From Gymnothorax reevesii (lineage: Eukaryota > Chordata > Actinopteri > Anguilliformes > Muraenidae), in contig CM056573.1 of assembly GCA_029721435.1 (NCBI GenBank), positions 99,191,447-99,255,446 on the forward strand: DNA of 64,000 nt. Reading direction: 5' to 3'. The notes below the pieces were generated by a model. It searched no databases. It was given only the letters and a program-made list of their open reading frames with translations, and was not told where the DNA came from. Below, in pieces: positions 1-12,100 of this stretch (within the stretch, counting starts at the first letter, position 1; each line of letters opens with the position of its first letter). Both the position numbers and the translations under genes were made by a program.

Positions 1-359
1 TATGTGTTTACTCACAACAAGACTATCATTTTCAGTGAATAGTACTTTGGTAACTTGCTGTGTTTGTGCAATGGACGGCCAGAAAGATGGTTGAAATTCA
101 TTTTTGGTGCATGTTTGCGGTATATTTTCTCTGTAACCCAGATTTGTACTGTGAGTGTAAATGCTGTTAGCTGTGCTTTTGGAGCTCTATTTTCAGGAAT
201 GCCAAGCATTTCTTTGGTAGTATCCACGCTTTCAAGGTCGATGTAGCCTAAGTTGGAGAAAAATCAAACTGGTCCATTTCGTAGCAGATTGTGCCTATGT
301 TTAGGTGGCATTATTTTGTTTACCCAGCAAGATCGAGATCTGAAATTCTCTGGATACAT
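1..359. other. Unassigned AT-rich sequence
   Basis: No exon, terminal repeat or RNA gene is recognisable here. The short open frames have no family resemblance. The missing last coding exon(s) of scg5, which should begin with the peptide following the basic cleavage site, were looked for on the minus strand and not found. Confidence 0.5.
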
Positions 360-2215
360 CGTCCCTTTGGGGTGCATTACAGCATTAGTAAAATCTCAAT
401 GGTAGTATTTTCAGTGTAGATTATTTTAAACATCAAAAGTCGGAAAAATTTGCCTCCAGGGGGCACTGTATGCTGGATGCAAGTACAGGCCTTCCCCAGT
501 GACGTACCAAAGAAATTGTTTTTGAATTGTGATGCACACAGTTAGTTTTCTCTGAAAATGAAGAGTTTAGCTTGGTGCTATGCTGCGTGGGTAGCTATCT
601 GACCAAAGGTGGTGCTCAAAAGAACTAATGTTCTTCTGACCCAAGATTCCATATCCGAAGACATATATCAAAGTTCTGTCTTTTGACATATATGAAGTAC
701 GTGCACAGTTATACATAAAATTTGTAATCTCTTTGGTATTAAGCTGGTTTGGTTGTAAATTGGAAAATAATGTTGGTGATTGTAGCATTGTGTCAACATG
801 CAAGACTTTTACCAGTAGTCAGTACTGTGTACAGTTTTGTAGAGTTGGTGAATTTCAGAAAATAACAAATTCTCTACATTTTTGCATTACTATCAGAATC
901 GGAGAGCAGGCTTCAGTGTTAATTCTAGGATTTCCCTAGGGTATGGTGCTTGGGTATGAGAAAGGGCACAGCAGTCGCGTCTAGTGAGTGGTTATCCTGA
1001 TAAAGGGCACAGAGGTCCTCGCAAACAAGCAGCACTCTGCCAAGAAAAGGGCAGTTCATTTGTAGTGGTAACTTGCATGCCTTCATTCCTAACACCTGCC
1101 TATGATGCCTAGCCTACGAGATGCCCGCTGGTTGGGAGGGCGGGGTTTCTTTTAAGACTTCCATTTCTGTGGATTCCAAGCCAGGGGTGTTGAAGCAACT
1201 ATTGCACCATACAGGCTGCAGCCTGCTATTTAATTCAGAGACAGACAAGCTCACTATCAACGACATGTAAGCAGTCCTGTAGAGACCCAGGATGCAGTGT
1301 AGTAGGGCTTGCTTCGGGCTCGACTGGCTCCGTGGGTAACATCGAGCCGGATCCAACGAAGAAGGCCAAAGATGGCTGCTCATGGCCAAGGCCAAGGAGC
1401 ACCACTGGTGCCTAGCACCAGGTGCCACCAACCCACGATTGAATTCCAAAAACAGATTGACGGATAGAGCTAGTCAAATGCTGTGTTGACATCATTTTGC
1501 TTCGAATAACATGAAAAGTATAAAACAGTTTTAACTTTTGTACTAGACATTCTGTCTTCATGTACATGGTTGTGTGATTTTTTTTTTTTAGAGATCAAAT
1601 TATGGACTTTTATTTTGTGTAAGAGCATATATACTGGTGATGCATGTCTGCGTACTTACGGTGGTGCGGCTTTTACATTAGTTCTTTTTTTGGCATTTAA
1701 AAATTTTGTACTGGTCATGTTTGATAACGTGCTGTATGTTTCTGAACAGCTGTAGCCGTTCTTGGTAATAGCCCAAGTACTGTGTATTTGATAATGCTCA
1801 CAGTCACCACCAGTTTACAACCAAACAAGCTTTATGCCAAAGGGATTACAAATTTTATGTATAACTCTGTATGTGCTTTGTATATTTCAAAAGGCAGAAC
1901 TTTGGTATATGTCTGGGAATATGGAATATTAGGTCGGTGGAACATTTGCTCTTTAGAGTGCCACCTTTAGTCAGAAAGCTATCTACTCAGCATAATGCCA
2001 AACCAAGCTCTTCACCTTCTGAGAAAACTAGCTGTGTATATCACAATTCAAATCAAAATGTCTTTGGTACATTGCTGGGGATGGCCAATACTTGCATCCA
2101 GCCTACAGTGCCCCTGGAGGAAGATTTTTCTGACTTTTGATGTTTAAAATCATCTAATTTGAAAATACTACCACTGAGATTTTAGTAATGCTGTAATGAA
2201 GCCAAAAGGGACTAA
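360..2215. repeat. Large imperfect inverted repeat (about 0.44 kb arms, about 1 kb loop)
   Basis: The sequence from about 360 to 805 reappears as its reverse complement from about 1785 to 2215. Shared landmarks include TTACAGCATTA, ATTTTAAACATCAAAAGTC, GCACTGTA-GCTGGATGCAAGTA, and AGTTATACATAAAATTTGTAAT close to the inner ends. By eye the arms are roughly 80 percent identical with small indels. The loop (about 806-1784) shows no match to the arms. No clean terminal motif or target-site duplication was found, so this may be a foldback element or an inverted duplication of an older repeat. Matching open frames in the two arms simply reflect the DNA similarity. Confidence 0.8.
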
Positions 2216-2934
2216 GTAAATAATTCCGGCTGAATAACATAGTTACCCAGCTTGGCACTGATGTGGTGCTATTGTCTTTCCAGACTTGAAGTGTCACAGG
2301 TCATGATGAAAGTACAACACATTTGGTGCTGTGTACCCTGAAGTCATAATAATTGATGTAAAATATAGTGTCAAAAGCAAAACTGAGCCACTTCAGTAGC
2401 TTCCAGGTGGTGCCACCAGCAGATTTCTTGAGATATGGACCTAAAAATTTGGCTTTTTCTGTGAGACAACCATATCTACCTATGTGCCAAGTTCCATTCA
2501 ATTCCAGGGGGGTCAACTCCTCAACTTCTTCAAAAAGTTCCGTTTTCACACGGAATGGCTCTTAAAATATGTCCAATGGGTCTTTAAAATAAAGTTAAGA
2601 ATTTAGTTACAAAAAAAACCCACACATCCAGGCCAAGTGAGATCTCATTCCTCACCCCGTGTGTCGGCCTGAAACACGAGCTGTTTTGTGCGGGCGGGGA
2701 GGCGATGCTGATGAGGCGCTGCTCTGATTGGCTGGCTGACCCGAAAAACCAGGAAACCAAGAGGGCAGGTTTCTCAGGACAGCTCTCCGCGGCATTTATT
2801 GCTGTAAGACCATACTTTTTTCATCCCAAATCTGGCCACGCAAGAGAGGAGGAAGCAATTGAAGTTTGCAGCAACGTCTACAGCAGTATGTTAATGAGTG
2901 GCTAGTTGAAATTTTAATGTTTTGCTAGTACTAT
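2216..2934. other. Unassigned sequence
   Basis: Nothing was identified. A moderately GC-rich stretch at about 2640-2780 contains no recognisable exon. Confidence 0.4.
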
Positions 2935-2985
2935 CTCGCCTTGCATGCATGGGATTGTACCTCGCCTTGCATGCATGGGATTGTA
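2935..2985. repeat. 25-bp direct tandem duplication
   Basis: The 25-base unit beginning CTCGCCTTGCATGCATGG occurs at 2935-2959 and again at 2961-2985, separated by one base and with no mismatches. Confidence 0.9.
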
Positions 2986-4147
2986 GCTGTGCTGTAATAT
3001 AGTCATGTTACATACCCACTTTGCTATCCGTAGGAAACTTTGCAAAAAGTTCCTGTTAAACATTTCTGCCAAAACGAAACACAATTCTGACACCAAGCTA
3101 CTAGATGAGTACGTAGCAAAAACACACAAACTGTGTAAGCGTTGCTTATGTGGAGATAGCGAATCGATAACTTCTACTGTATATTCGTATCCGACGTCCA
3201 CTTCTTTTTTGGCTTTTTATGAGCCATAAAAATTTTCAAAGGTGGATGAAATTCCGCCACAGTAATGTAGAGAAATCGTTTGTTATACCAGACACGTTAT
3301 AGTGCATTTTTGCGATTGCTTTCACCGCGATAGGATCAGAGAGCTAGCCTACACCACGGCAGAGTACCCTGCTGACCGCAATCATGAATAAGTAAAAGGA
3401 TCGTTTCACAGCAGCAGTAAAACAAACACAAACACATACCTCAAGCTCTGAAAAACCTACGTCTGGTCTAACTGCAGGCTTTTCAGCCCTACTTTGCAGA
3501 CACATACAACATCTCTCCAGTTAGCTTCAACTGTAATGGCTACAATCAGGCAATGTTATGATGAAACTGCCACGTTGATGCAAACTAAAGTAACACAAGC
3601 ATACCGATCAGAATCACTGCATATAAGTCAACCTGGAGCATTTTTTAAGTAGCACTGCACACAAACTAACATGCAGTAGCTAGTTACCGAGCGTTCATAA
3701 CAACGACAGAGACAAACGTTACCCTGCAATACAGGTTTTCCAGATAGTAAGTTCTGTTACCGTGAACAGTTGTACCAAGCATCCAAATTACAAACAAGTA
3801 TAAAAAGTTAGCTGCAAATGAGGAATATGATCACACAGCTTTTGTTGAATGTCCCCTGATATTACTCCTGCATATTTAGGACACGAACATTAGCAACAGT
3901 AACTTAGCTATGTTAGCCGCAGAACTACAGTCAGATTCAACAGGCTATCACGTTAGGTAGGCTTATGCAGTAAAGCAACACAAAATGGTAAAACTTACTG
4001 CTTCTGCTTCTGTCAGTAACGGACAGTTGCTGTCGATCCAGGTTTTATCTTCAGATATTCTACAAAGCCTGCATTTGAGGCCAGATGTTAGTGCTAACTA
4101 TCGTTAGCGGTCCTGCTAGCCACCCGTAACACGTTAGATTCACTTAC
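2986..4147. other. Unassigned sequence next to the THAP-like exon
   Basis: A minus-strand open segment around 2990-3200 could be a downstream piece of the THAP-like pseudogene at 4148-4420, but I do not recognise it. The rest shows no gene or clear repeat boundary. Confidence 0.35.
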
Positions 4148-4420
4148 ATTATTTGCTGTTATATCGTTACTTATAGCTTGTGGCTCCGAGCGCTTGATCG
4201 ATGCAACTGCTCCAGGTTTGAGAAGCAGCTGAGAGGCATATCCCGTCAAATTATCCTTTATTGACAAAGCTGTCTTTGGTGAAATGCAGAGCACAAACCG
4301 CTAACGTTCCCTTTGAGTTTGGCTGTTTGCCATCAGAAAACAAAAAAGCTACCCACTGATTTCTAGGGGCATTGTCTTTCGGAAGAGAAAATAGTTGTGC
4401 TTTTTCTCGCATCCAAAAAA
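4148..4420 (-). pseudogene. THAP-domain pseudo-exon
   Basis: The minus-strand translation shows the middle and end of a THAP zinc-finger domain: FSLPKDNAPRNQW, then VCALHF about 25 residues later, then a C-terminal AVPTIK-like segment (KPGAVASIK). THAP domains bind DNA through a C2CH zinc centre, and fish genomes carry many THAP genes and P-element-like relatives. The upstream C-x-x-C part is not visible. A single-base frame change between FVNKG and DNLTGYASQLLLK breaks the frame. The exon would end at about 4148, before a good donor (GTAAGTG on the minus strand). It is probably a decayed copy of a multicopy THAP family. Confidence 0.7.
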
Positions 4421-4734
4421 AAACACGTACGAACAGCTTTGGGAGACTCAAATTCCCGGGTGGGCAGATCCAGCGCTGTGATTCGCTCTGGCCAGGTCTG
4501 TCCTGAATTGACCCAAAAACCTGACGTCAGGTTTTGCCCAGATCTCATGAAGATCTCAGGACGAGCTGTTCAGACAGGAAATCATGTCCAGGAAATCACT
4601 CGGATTACAGCGAAACCCCTGTATCTCATGTTGAGAAACTTCACAGAGGTAGAGTATGGACATTCAACATTATAACATTACTTGTATATATTAAAAGAAG
4701 GATCAGCATAATAGGGGACCTTTAATCTTAACCA

Positions 4735-5925
4735 GTGCCCATGGACCTTTTACCTTAAAACACCCCCAAAACATGATTGACCCACCTTCATATTTCTCTG
4801 TGGGTATGACGTGCTTATGCTTGTATGAATCTCCGTTTTGACACTAAACATGGCGATGCTGTTGACTGAAATGTGCAATTTTGGTCTTATCTGACCAAAG
4901 CACTTTGTTCCAGTCATAACTTAAATGACATTGGGCAAACTCCAAGCGCTTACTTTCGTGTCCTCTGGTCAAAAAAGGCTTTCCTCTGGCAACCCTTCCA
5001 AAGAGCCTGTGGTGTGATGGTGGCACTGATGGTACTTTTTGAAACCTGGTGACCCCAAGATGCCACCAAGGCCTGCAATTCCTTCACACACTGATTCTTG
5101 GGGATTTTTTTGCTTTGCTCACCATCCTTCTCAGTATCCTGGGGGTCAAAATGCAGTTGCATCTTCTTCCTTTGAGGTTTTCAACAGTTCCATATCTTAC
5201 CAAATTTTTTAATAATTGCCCTGACAGTCAAATTCAATTTGTTGTGAATCTTCTTGAAGGCTTGATGAAGGTCTATGACCATCTGCCTCTTTTGAACTGA
5301 CAGTTTTTTTTATTTTCTGCATGGTTTAGGATGACAAAAGAATACTGTATGCGTGTTAACTTATTTTTATGCCAAGTGAGACAGGAAGTGATGTAATGGC
5401 TCAATATAGTTCCTTCACACTTAAATCAAACTTAAATAAATGGAATTCAATGGCCGGTTTAATTTTGATAGATGCTATTTACAATAATCTTTTCATTATT
5501 TGTGAAACCTTGATTTGGTGGAGAGTGATTTTTAATTAAATCATTGAATTATTTTGGTTGGCTCCATTAGAACATTAATACTGTACAGCACGGCTATTCA
5601 ACATTATCCTGCAAGGCCCGGTGTGGGTGAAGGCTTTCATTCCAACCAAGCACTCACACACCTGATACTACTGATCAAGCTCATTAGCAAAAACTCTAGG
5701 GGTTGATCAGTGGTGACAGGTGTGTAACTGCTTAGATGGAATGAAAGCCTGCACCCACACCGACCCTTTCTGTACACCGTTGAATAGTCCTGCTGTACAT
5801 GGTATTATTTAGAGTTTCTACAAATATATTTTGTAGAATTTTTTAAGGTATTGTTTGTGCATTGCCAGTCAGTGGTGCCAGTAATTTTGGAGCCCGCTGT
5901 AAATAAACAAGTTTTGATGTGAAAA
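4735..5925 (-). mobile_element. Decayed Tc1-like transposon copy A
   Basis: Minus-strand fragments read as a Tc1 transposase in pieces: [13 protein letters not shown], then YDWNKVLWSDKTKIAHF, which contains the first catalytic Asp in WSDKTK. Downstream sequence to about 5925 (TGCCAGTAATTTTGGAG) matches the far end of a related copy at 39-41.8 kb. The frame is broken repeatedly, the copy is truncated at its left, and a palindromic MITE has inserted at about 5582-5799. Confidence 0.75.
5582..5799. mobile_element. Palindromic MITE inside a Tc1 relic
   Basis: The ends are inverted: TGTACAGCACGGCTATTCAAC at the left answers GTTGAATAGTCCTGCTGTACA at the right. The arms continue inward through the GGTGTGGGTG-AGGCTTTCATTCC region and its complement. 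The related Tc1 copy at about 41730 lacks this block, so it is an insertion. A target-site duplication could not be fixed. Confidence 0.75.
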
Positions 5926-6050
5926 GGAGATGCTTTAGGGCACTGGCTGCCAAACCTCCTTACCATATGTCACACAGTATTGGTCACTGTCAGAGTCATT
6001 AAAGAATATGACAAGTTTTCATTCAGGTAATGTTAGAAAAGTAGAAGTAC

Positions 6051-6104
6051 CCTCTTTTGTCTTTTTGCTCCACCATTCAGCTTCTCATACAGCAGCTCCT
6101 TGTT
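6051..6104 (-). CDS. scg5: scg5 coding exon 4
   Basis: The exon has 18 codons, reading [18 protein letters not shown]. The acceptor is TTCTTCTAG before AACAAGG, and the donor is GTACTT, weaker than the GTAAGT consensus. It encodes the segment leading to the furin-type cleavage site. The basic run here is KRQKR, where mammals have RRKRR, and the next exon may add a further Arg. Confidence 0.9.
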
Positions 6105-9100
6105 CTAGAAGAAAATATCAGGAAAAATCAGTAATACTACACTGAACAAAAATATAAACGCCCAATGTCAAATATTGATGACACATGGAGTAAACAACTC
6201 TAAGTGAGCATATGCTGACTTTTACTTGTACAATAGGGATATTTCTCTTGATTTGTGTACCATTTTTTAATCCACCTCTCACCTGTCACCTGTCAGTGAG
6301 CATTTGCTCAGTGATTTCACTCAGTACATGGGTGTGGCATTTCCAGACGGTGATTAGACAGAATGAGCAGTACCCAGACACTCCTTATACTGGGGACAAT
6401 GAAAGGCCGCCTAAAGATGTCAAATTTTGTCAAAAGTTATCGTGCCTCAGATGTCTTAGGTCATGCGGGAACGTGCCATTGGCATGCTGGATGCAGGGAT
6501 GTCCACTAGAGCGGTCGCTGTGCAGCTGAATGCCTTCGACGACAGGCCGTTTCAGAGTTCGTTTCCGACAGACGGGCAGTACTGCAAATCGACCTCATCC
6601 ACGTCGGTCACGTGTGACCACACCAGCACAAGATCGCTACATCCAGCTCGTCCACCTGCGGGATCGGCTCAGATCAGCGACACGCACAGTGGATGAGACC
6701 GAACTTGGTCAGCACAACAGACGCATCACACCACAGACAGTCCGTAACCGCCTGCGAGAAGCCAACTTGCACGCTCTGCGTCCTCACCGTGGTCTGGATC
6801 TCACCACTGACCGGCATCGTAACTGACTCACATGGGCAAACGTACACGTTCGATGGCCCTTGGCACTCTGGAGAAGTGCGCTATTCACAAATGAATCCCG
6901 GTTCCAGTTTTTTGTTAATAAAAACTCAAAAATTTGACATGGGGCATTTTTGTTCAGTGGATAAATATTCATATTTTGTCATAAGTTTTTACAACTCCAT
7001 TTCCGAAATAGTTTGGACAAAGTGTAAATTGTGAATAAAATCAAAACGCAATGACTTTCAAATCATACCTGCCAGTATTTTATTCACAATAGAATAGAGT
7101 TAACATAGCAAATGTTGAAACTGAAAAATTTTACAATTTTATCAACAAAATGAGCTTATTTCAAATTTGATGGCTGCTATAGGTCTCAAAAAAGTTGGGA
7201 CAGGGGCCTGTTCACCATGGTGTAGCATCCCCTTTTCTTTTTAACGCAGAGTGGAGGCATCTGGGCATTGAGGAGACAAGTTTCTTGAATTTAGCCATTG
7301 GAATTTGATCCCACTCTTATTTAATTCCGGCTTCCAGCTGCTGGAGAGTTTTGGGTCCCCTTTGACAGATTTTTTGTTTAATTATGCACCAAATGTTCTC
7401 AATCGGTGAAAGATCAGGACTGCAGGCAGGCCAGTTCAGCACACACACTCACCTGCTAGAAAGCCATGCTGTTGTAATAGCTGCAGTATGTGGTTTTGCA
7501 TTGTCCTGCTGAAATACACAAGGCCTTCCCTGGAGTAGATGTCTTCTGGAGGGGAGTATATGTTGCTCTAAAACCTTTATATACTTTTCAGCATTCATGG
7601 TGCTTTTTAAAACATGCAAGTGTCCCACACCATATGCACTAATGCATCCCCATACCATTAGAGATGCTGGCTTTTGAACTGACCACTGATAACAGGAGGG
7701 GTGGTCTTTCTCCTCTTTAGCCCGGAGGACATGACACCCATGATTTCCAACAAGTATGTCAATTTTGGACCCGCCTGACCACAGGACACTGTGCCACTTT
7801 GGTACAGTCCATTTTAAATGAGCCTTGGCCCACTGAACACAGCGGCGTTTCAGGATCATTCTCAACAATGGCTTCTTTTTTGCATGATAGAGTTTTAGGT
7901 GGCAACTGTGGATGGCTTGGCAGACTGTTTACAGACAGTGATTTCTTGAAGTATTCCCGGGCTCATTTAGTAATGTCAATGACAGAATCATGCCGGTGAG
8001 TGATGGAGTGGCGTCTGAGGGCCTGAAGATCACGGGCATCCAGTAAAGGTCTTCTGCCTTGTCCTTACGCACAGAGATTTTTCCAGTTTCTCTGAATCTT
8101 TTGATGATGTTATGCACTGTCGATGATGAGACCTTCAAAGCCTTTGCAATTTGACATTGAGGAACATTGTTTTTGAAGTATTCCACAATTTTTTTATGCA
8201 AGCTTTCACAGGTTGGAGAGCCTCTGGCCATCTTTACTTCTGAGAGACTCAGCTTCTCTAAGACATCCCTTTTATAGCCAATCATGTTACTAACCTGATG
8301 CCAGTTAACTTTATTACTTGCTGAATGTTCTTTCAGCCGATTTTCTTATATATGAATTACCTTTTCAGCCCTTTTTTTCCTGTGTCCCAACTTTTTTGAG
8401 ACCAGTTGCAGCCAGAAAATCTGCAATAAGCTCATTTTATGGATAAAAATGTAAAATTTCTCAGTTTTTACATTTGAAAAGTTATCTATTTTCTATTGTA
8501 AATAACATATTGGCTCGTGTGATCTGAAAGTCATTGCATTTTGATTTAATTCACAATTTACACTTCGTCCCAACTATTTTGGAATTGGGGTTGTACATCA
8601 CTTCTGCCCACTTTGAAGTGGAACTGAATTTAAATGTTTCCATTTGCGAATTAATGCAGCTTTTGCTCAGTTACATCTTAAAACAACTTGTGGGTATAAT
8701 CATTTCAGAGCAGTGTGACAGCATACCAAATTTGAGGTGTCTCTAAAGTTAGCTATTGTAGGCAATAAAATAAAATAAAAATATCAACAAAATTTTTTAA
8801 AGGTCAGATTTCACAGGCAACCAAGAAATCTGGTTTTGAAGACGTTGCATTCCCACCACCTGAGCTCAGCTCATCTCAACTACTGGAGTGGGCTAGTTGC
8901 AAAAACTTCCAACGAAAACATTAAAGGAGCAAGTAGGCACACTTAAGAGATTAATTACACACCAACTACTGTGTCAGCCCAATGATGAGAGACTGCTGGC
9001 TGCTCACTCAAGCAACAAATAAAAAATAAAAAAAGAAACAAAATTGTTCTTTAAACAAGAGAAATTAAACAGGAAAAATCAAATAAATGCAAAGTCATTG

Positions 9101-12100
9101 ATATCAACTTTCGAAAGGAAGGAAATCATGACAATCACTCCTGGGTGTCCAAGACAAGAGTGAAAGTAGATGATGACATTACATCTTTAACACTGCTACT
9201 TTAATCTGCACTGCTTAAAAGAAAGTAAGCAAAATAGGTTCAAAAATTATGCTTAATCAGTGTCTGTGAAGCCAGCCCATACAGATGTACTGTATGCGTC
9301 AGACTTGCCTTTAACCCTCGTCCAACTAAGGGGGGAGGGGCGGGTGGTTACCAGCCCCCCAATAGATTTTTTTCGATTGCACAAAAATGTTAACAGCTAT
9401 GATATAATGCTTCTAGGTAATTGTTTATTCATCATTTGCGCTCATTTTCATGAAAAAACAATGAGGGTACCTCAGCCCCTGGGGGTAGGGTAGGCCGTCA
9501 AATTTGAAGGGTAAGGGGGATGGTTTTTTTTTTTAATATATATATATTTTATTTCGGCTTGATTGTAAATCATTTCATGACAATTTCAACACCATGTATC
9601 ATGACCGAAAGGGTCGCGGGGGAAGCGAAATCGCTTATCAGAGTCCCGCCCCCAGCTTCCAGAAAAAACAGTTTGGTTATGATTAAAATATCATAAGGAT
9701 TATAAATCACAGCAGAGTTAATGTCCATGTACGCTACGTTTTAACTTCAGAAAGTAAGATCATGAAGTTTATAAATATCATAAGAATTATAATTGCAAAT
9801 TAAGCGAGTGATCATATAACTTAGATTAAAAAAAAAAGTTGGTTGCCACCAGTGTCAATTTTTGCCTGTTTTTGATACAAAATATGCTAACAAATTAGTT
9901 GCAAATAGCATGCTATTATTTTGTTAGATGCTCAATGAACTTTGTAGACCACACTGATTGTCATCCTTATTGATTTATTGATGTAGCTTGTCCTTGTATT
10001 ATTAAATCTTGGAATTACAATGACCAGCAGTGACCAGTAACCTTGAAGTGAGCTTCACCTAATAATATTCGAGGTGCATGACCGACATACTTTTACTTGT
10101 GTGTTTGACTGGTTAATGTACTGTATACTATTTTTATACTGTGCTATAGGCCTACTATTAAACAAGTTCATAGAATTGTTCATAAAGTTATTTTCATAAT
10201 TCATCATATGGAAATCATAGGGAAAAGTAAAGAAAATGCGAAAAATGTTCAGAAAACTATTTGCTTTCCTTTTGTGTGTGTTTTTCCCAAAATGATTTAT
10301 TTATGACATCATAGTATTGTCAAATTTATGTTACTCATGAGTTTATAACATGTATAATAATACTAAAATATTAGTTGTAGTATATGTAATTCTAGAGGTT
10401 ACAGAAAGTTACTTATTTTCAGCTAAAACTAATAAAAATATTAAAAACGAGGATTTTTGTCATTTTGATGTTTTTCCTGATATGGTGTTATGTGTTTTAT
10501 TTGTTTTCGATTTGAAGAGAGGACATCTGTAGCTGTACAGTGATACCAAACAGGATGGTGTTTATCGCTTAATTTCAAAATAATCGCGGGGGAGGGGTGG
10601 TAACCATCAACACCCCCCTCCCCTTTGTCGGGGTTAAGGGTGCAAATGCATAATTCTGCACTTTTAACAGTAACAGATCACTAGGTGATGGACCACCTCT
10701 AACTCCCTACACATGTGACGCACACTGAGTATCTAGACACAATAACATTTTCCTCACTTACCCACTTAGCCAGCATGGGGTAGTTGTGCTCAGTTTCAAA
10801 CAGGGGCTGCCTCTGCTGCAACTCCTTGCTGAACTTGGCTGTATTTGGGAAGTTCTCAAGGCATCCGTCCACCACTGCGGCAACAAAACAAAATAGCAGA
10901 CTGAGCCAATTACCAAGCGCTTTCACTGATACCTTAGCTGTTAAACAGCACACTACCACATTCATGTGTCTGAGTCACATACCAGATCTTTATCTAAGCG
11001 CAATCATATTAAAATTGTGTTTCAATTGATAATCTCGACGCTCTACTTTGTCTGGAGGTTGTCACCGCTAGCCTCAATATGATGCAGCTTGGCAAGGCAC
11101 CAGGCCTGGATGGTTTTCCAGTTGACCTTTTAAAGAAGTTTTCTGATTTGCTCGCCCCCCTGTTGTTGGATATGTTCAATGACTCCTTGGAACATGGCCT
11201 GCTTCCGCCATCTTTAACTCAAGCATTACTTTTACTTATACCAAAACCAAATAAGAAACCAGAAGAATGTAGCAGCTGGAGACCCATCAGTCTACTCAAT
11301 TCTGACGTATAGTAGTTAGTTAAGATCCTCGCTAGCCGTCTGGACCCCCGCCTGCCAAACATCATTTCCAGCGACCAATCTATCTTCATAAGTTTTCAAA
11401 TCTATCAAACAGTTATCCTCAAATATCTGTCGACCGCTTAATATGATACTCTCTGACTCTGATACACAAGAAGCTGAAATGGGAGTCTCAATGGATGCTG
11501 AAAAGGCTTTCGGCCGGGTGGAGTGGGATTTTTTCAGTTCTCAACAGATTTGGTTTTGGTCAAAGATGCATCTCATGGATTCAGCTGTTATATAGCACCC
11601 CTACTGCCAGTGTGACTCCCTACTCTACCCGGTCAGAATTTTTCCCTTTAACACAAGGCTGCTGCCAAGGCTTTGTTATTTGCTGATGCTATTGAGCTGC
11701 TGCCTATTCCCCTAAAGAACTCTCCACTTTTCACAGGCATCTATGGAAATGGGATCACTCTACCCTGATGACCTTTTGTTCTCTTTATCAAACCCTGAAT
11801 TTCTGCAAACATTTGGTTCCTTTTCAGGCAATAAGCTGAACATTAGTAAAAGCGAATGCTTCCCTCCCAATAATACCACAAAACAGATCCAAAACATTTG
11901 ACCTTCCACAATCATATTTCTTTAGTATCTTCAAGTTCACGACTTTGCCGACATAACATTCCCTACTTTCCCCTTCAACCACCAGACTCTCTCATCAAAA
12001 CAATTCTATCCTTCCCCGCAGGCCGGGGAATCATTTCAGCGGTGGTGAAGCTAATTACATCATTGCCACCGCCCTCTTGCAATTAGGAATACCTGCTAAA

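Noticed and set aside
567..803. Open frame resembling the one at 1782-1970
   Set aside because: The resemblance reflects the DNA inverted repeat. Neither frame has a recognisable domain or a credible gene context.
1..6050. Possible final scg5 exon (SVNPYL and inhibitory peptide)
   Set aside because: The minus strand was scanned for this conserved peptide and nothing matched. It probably lies left of the window.
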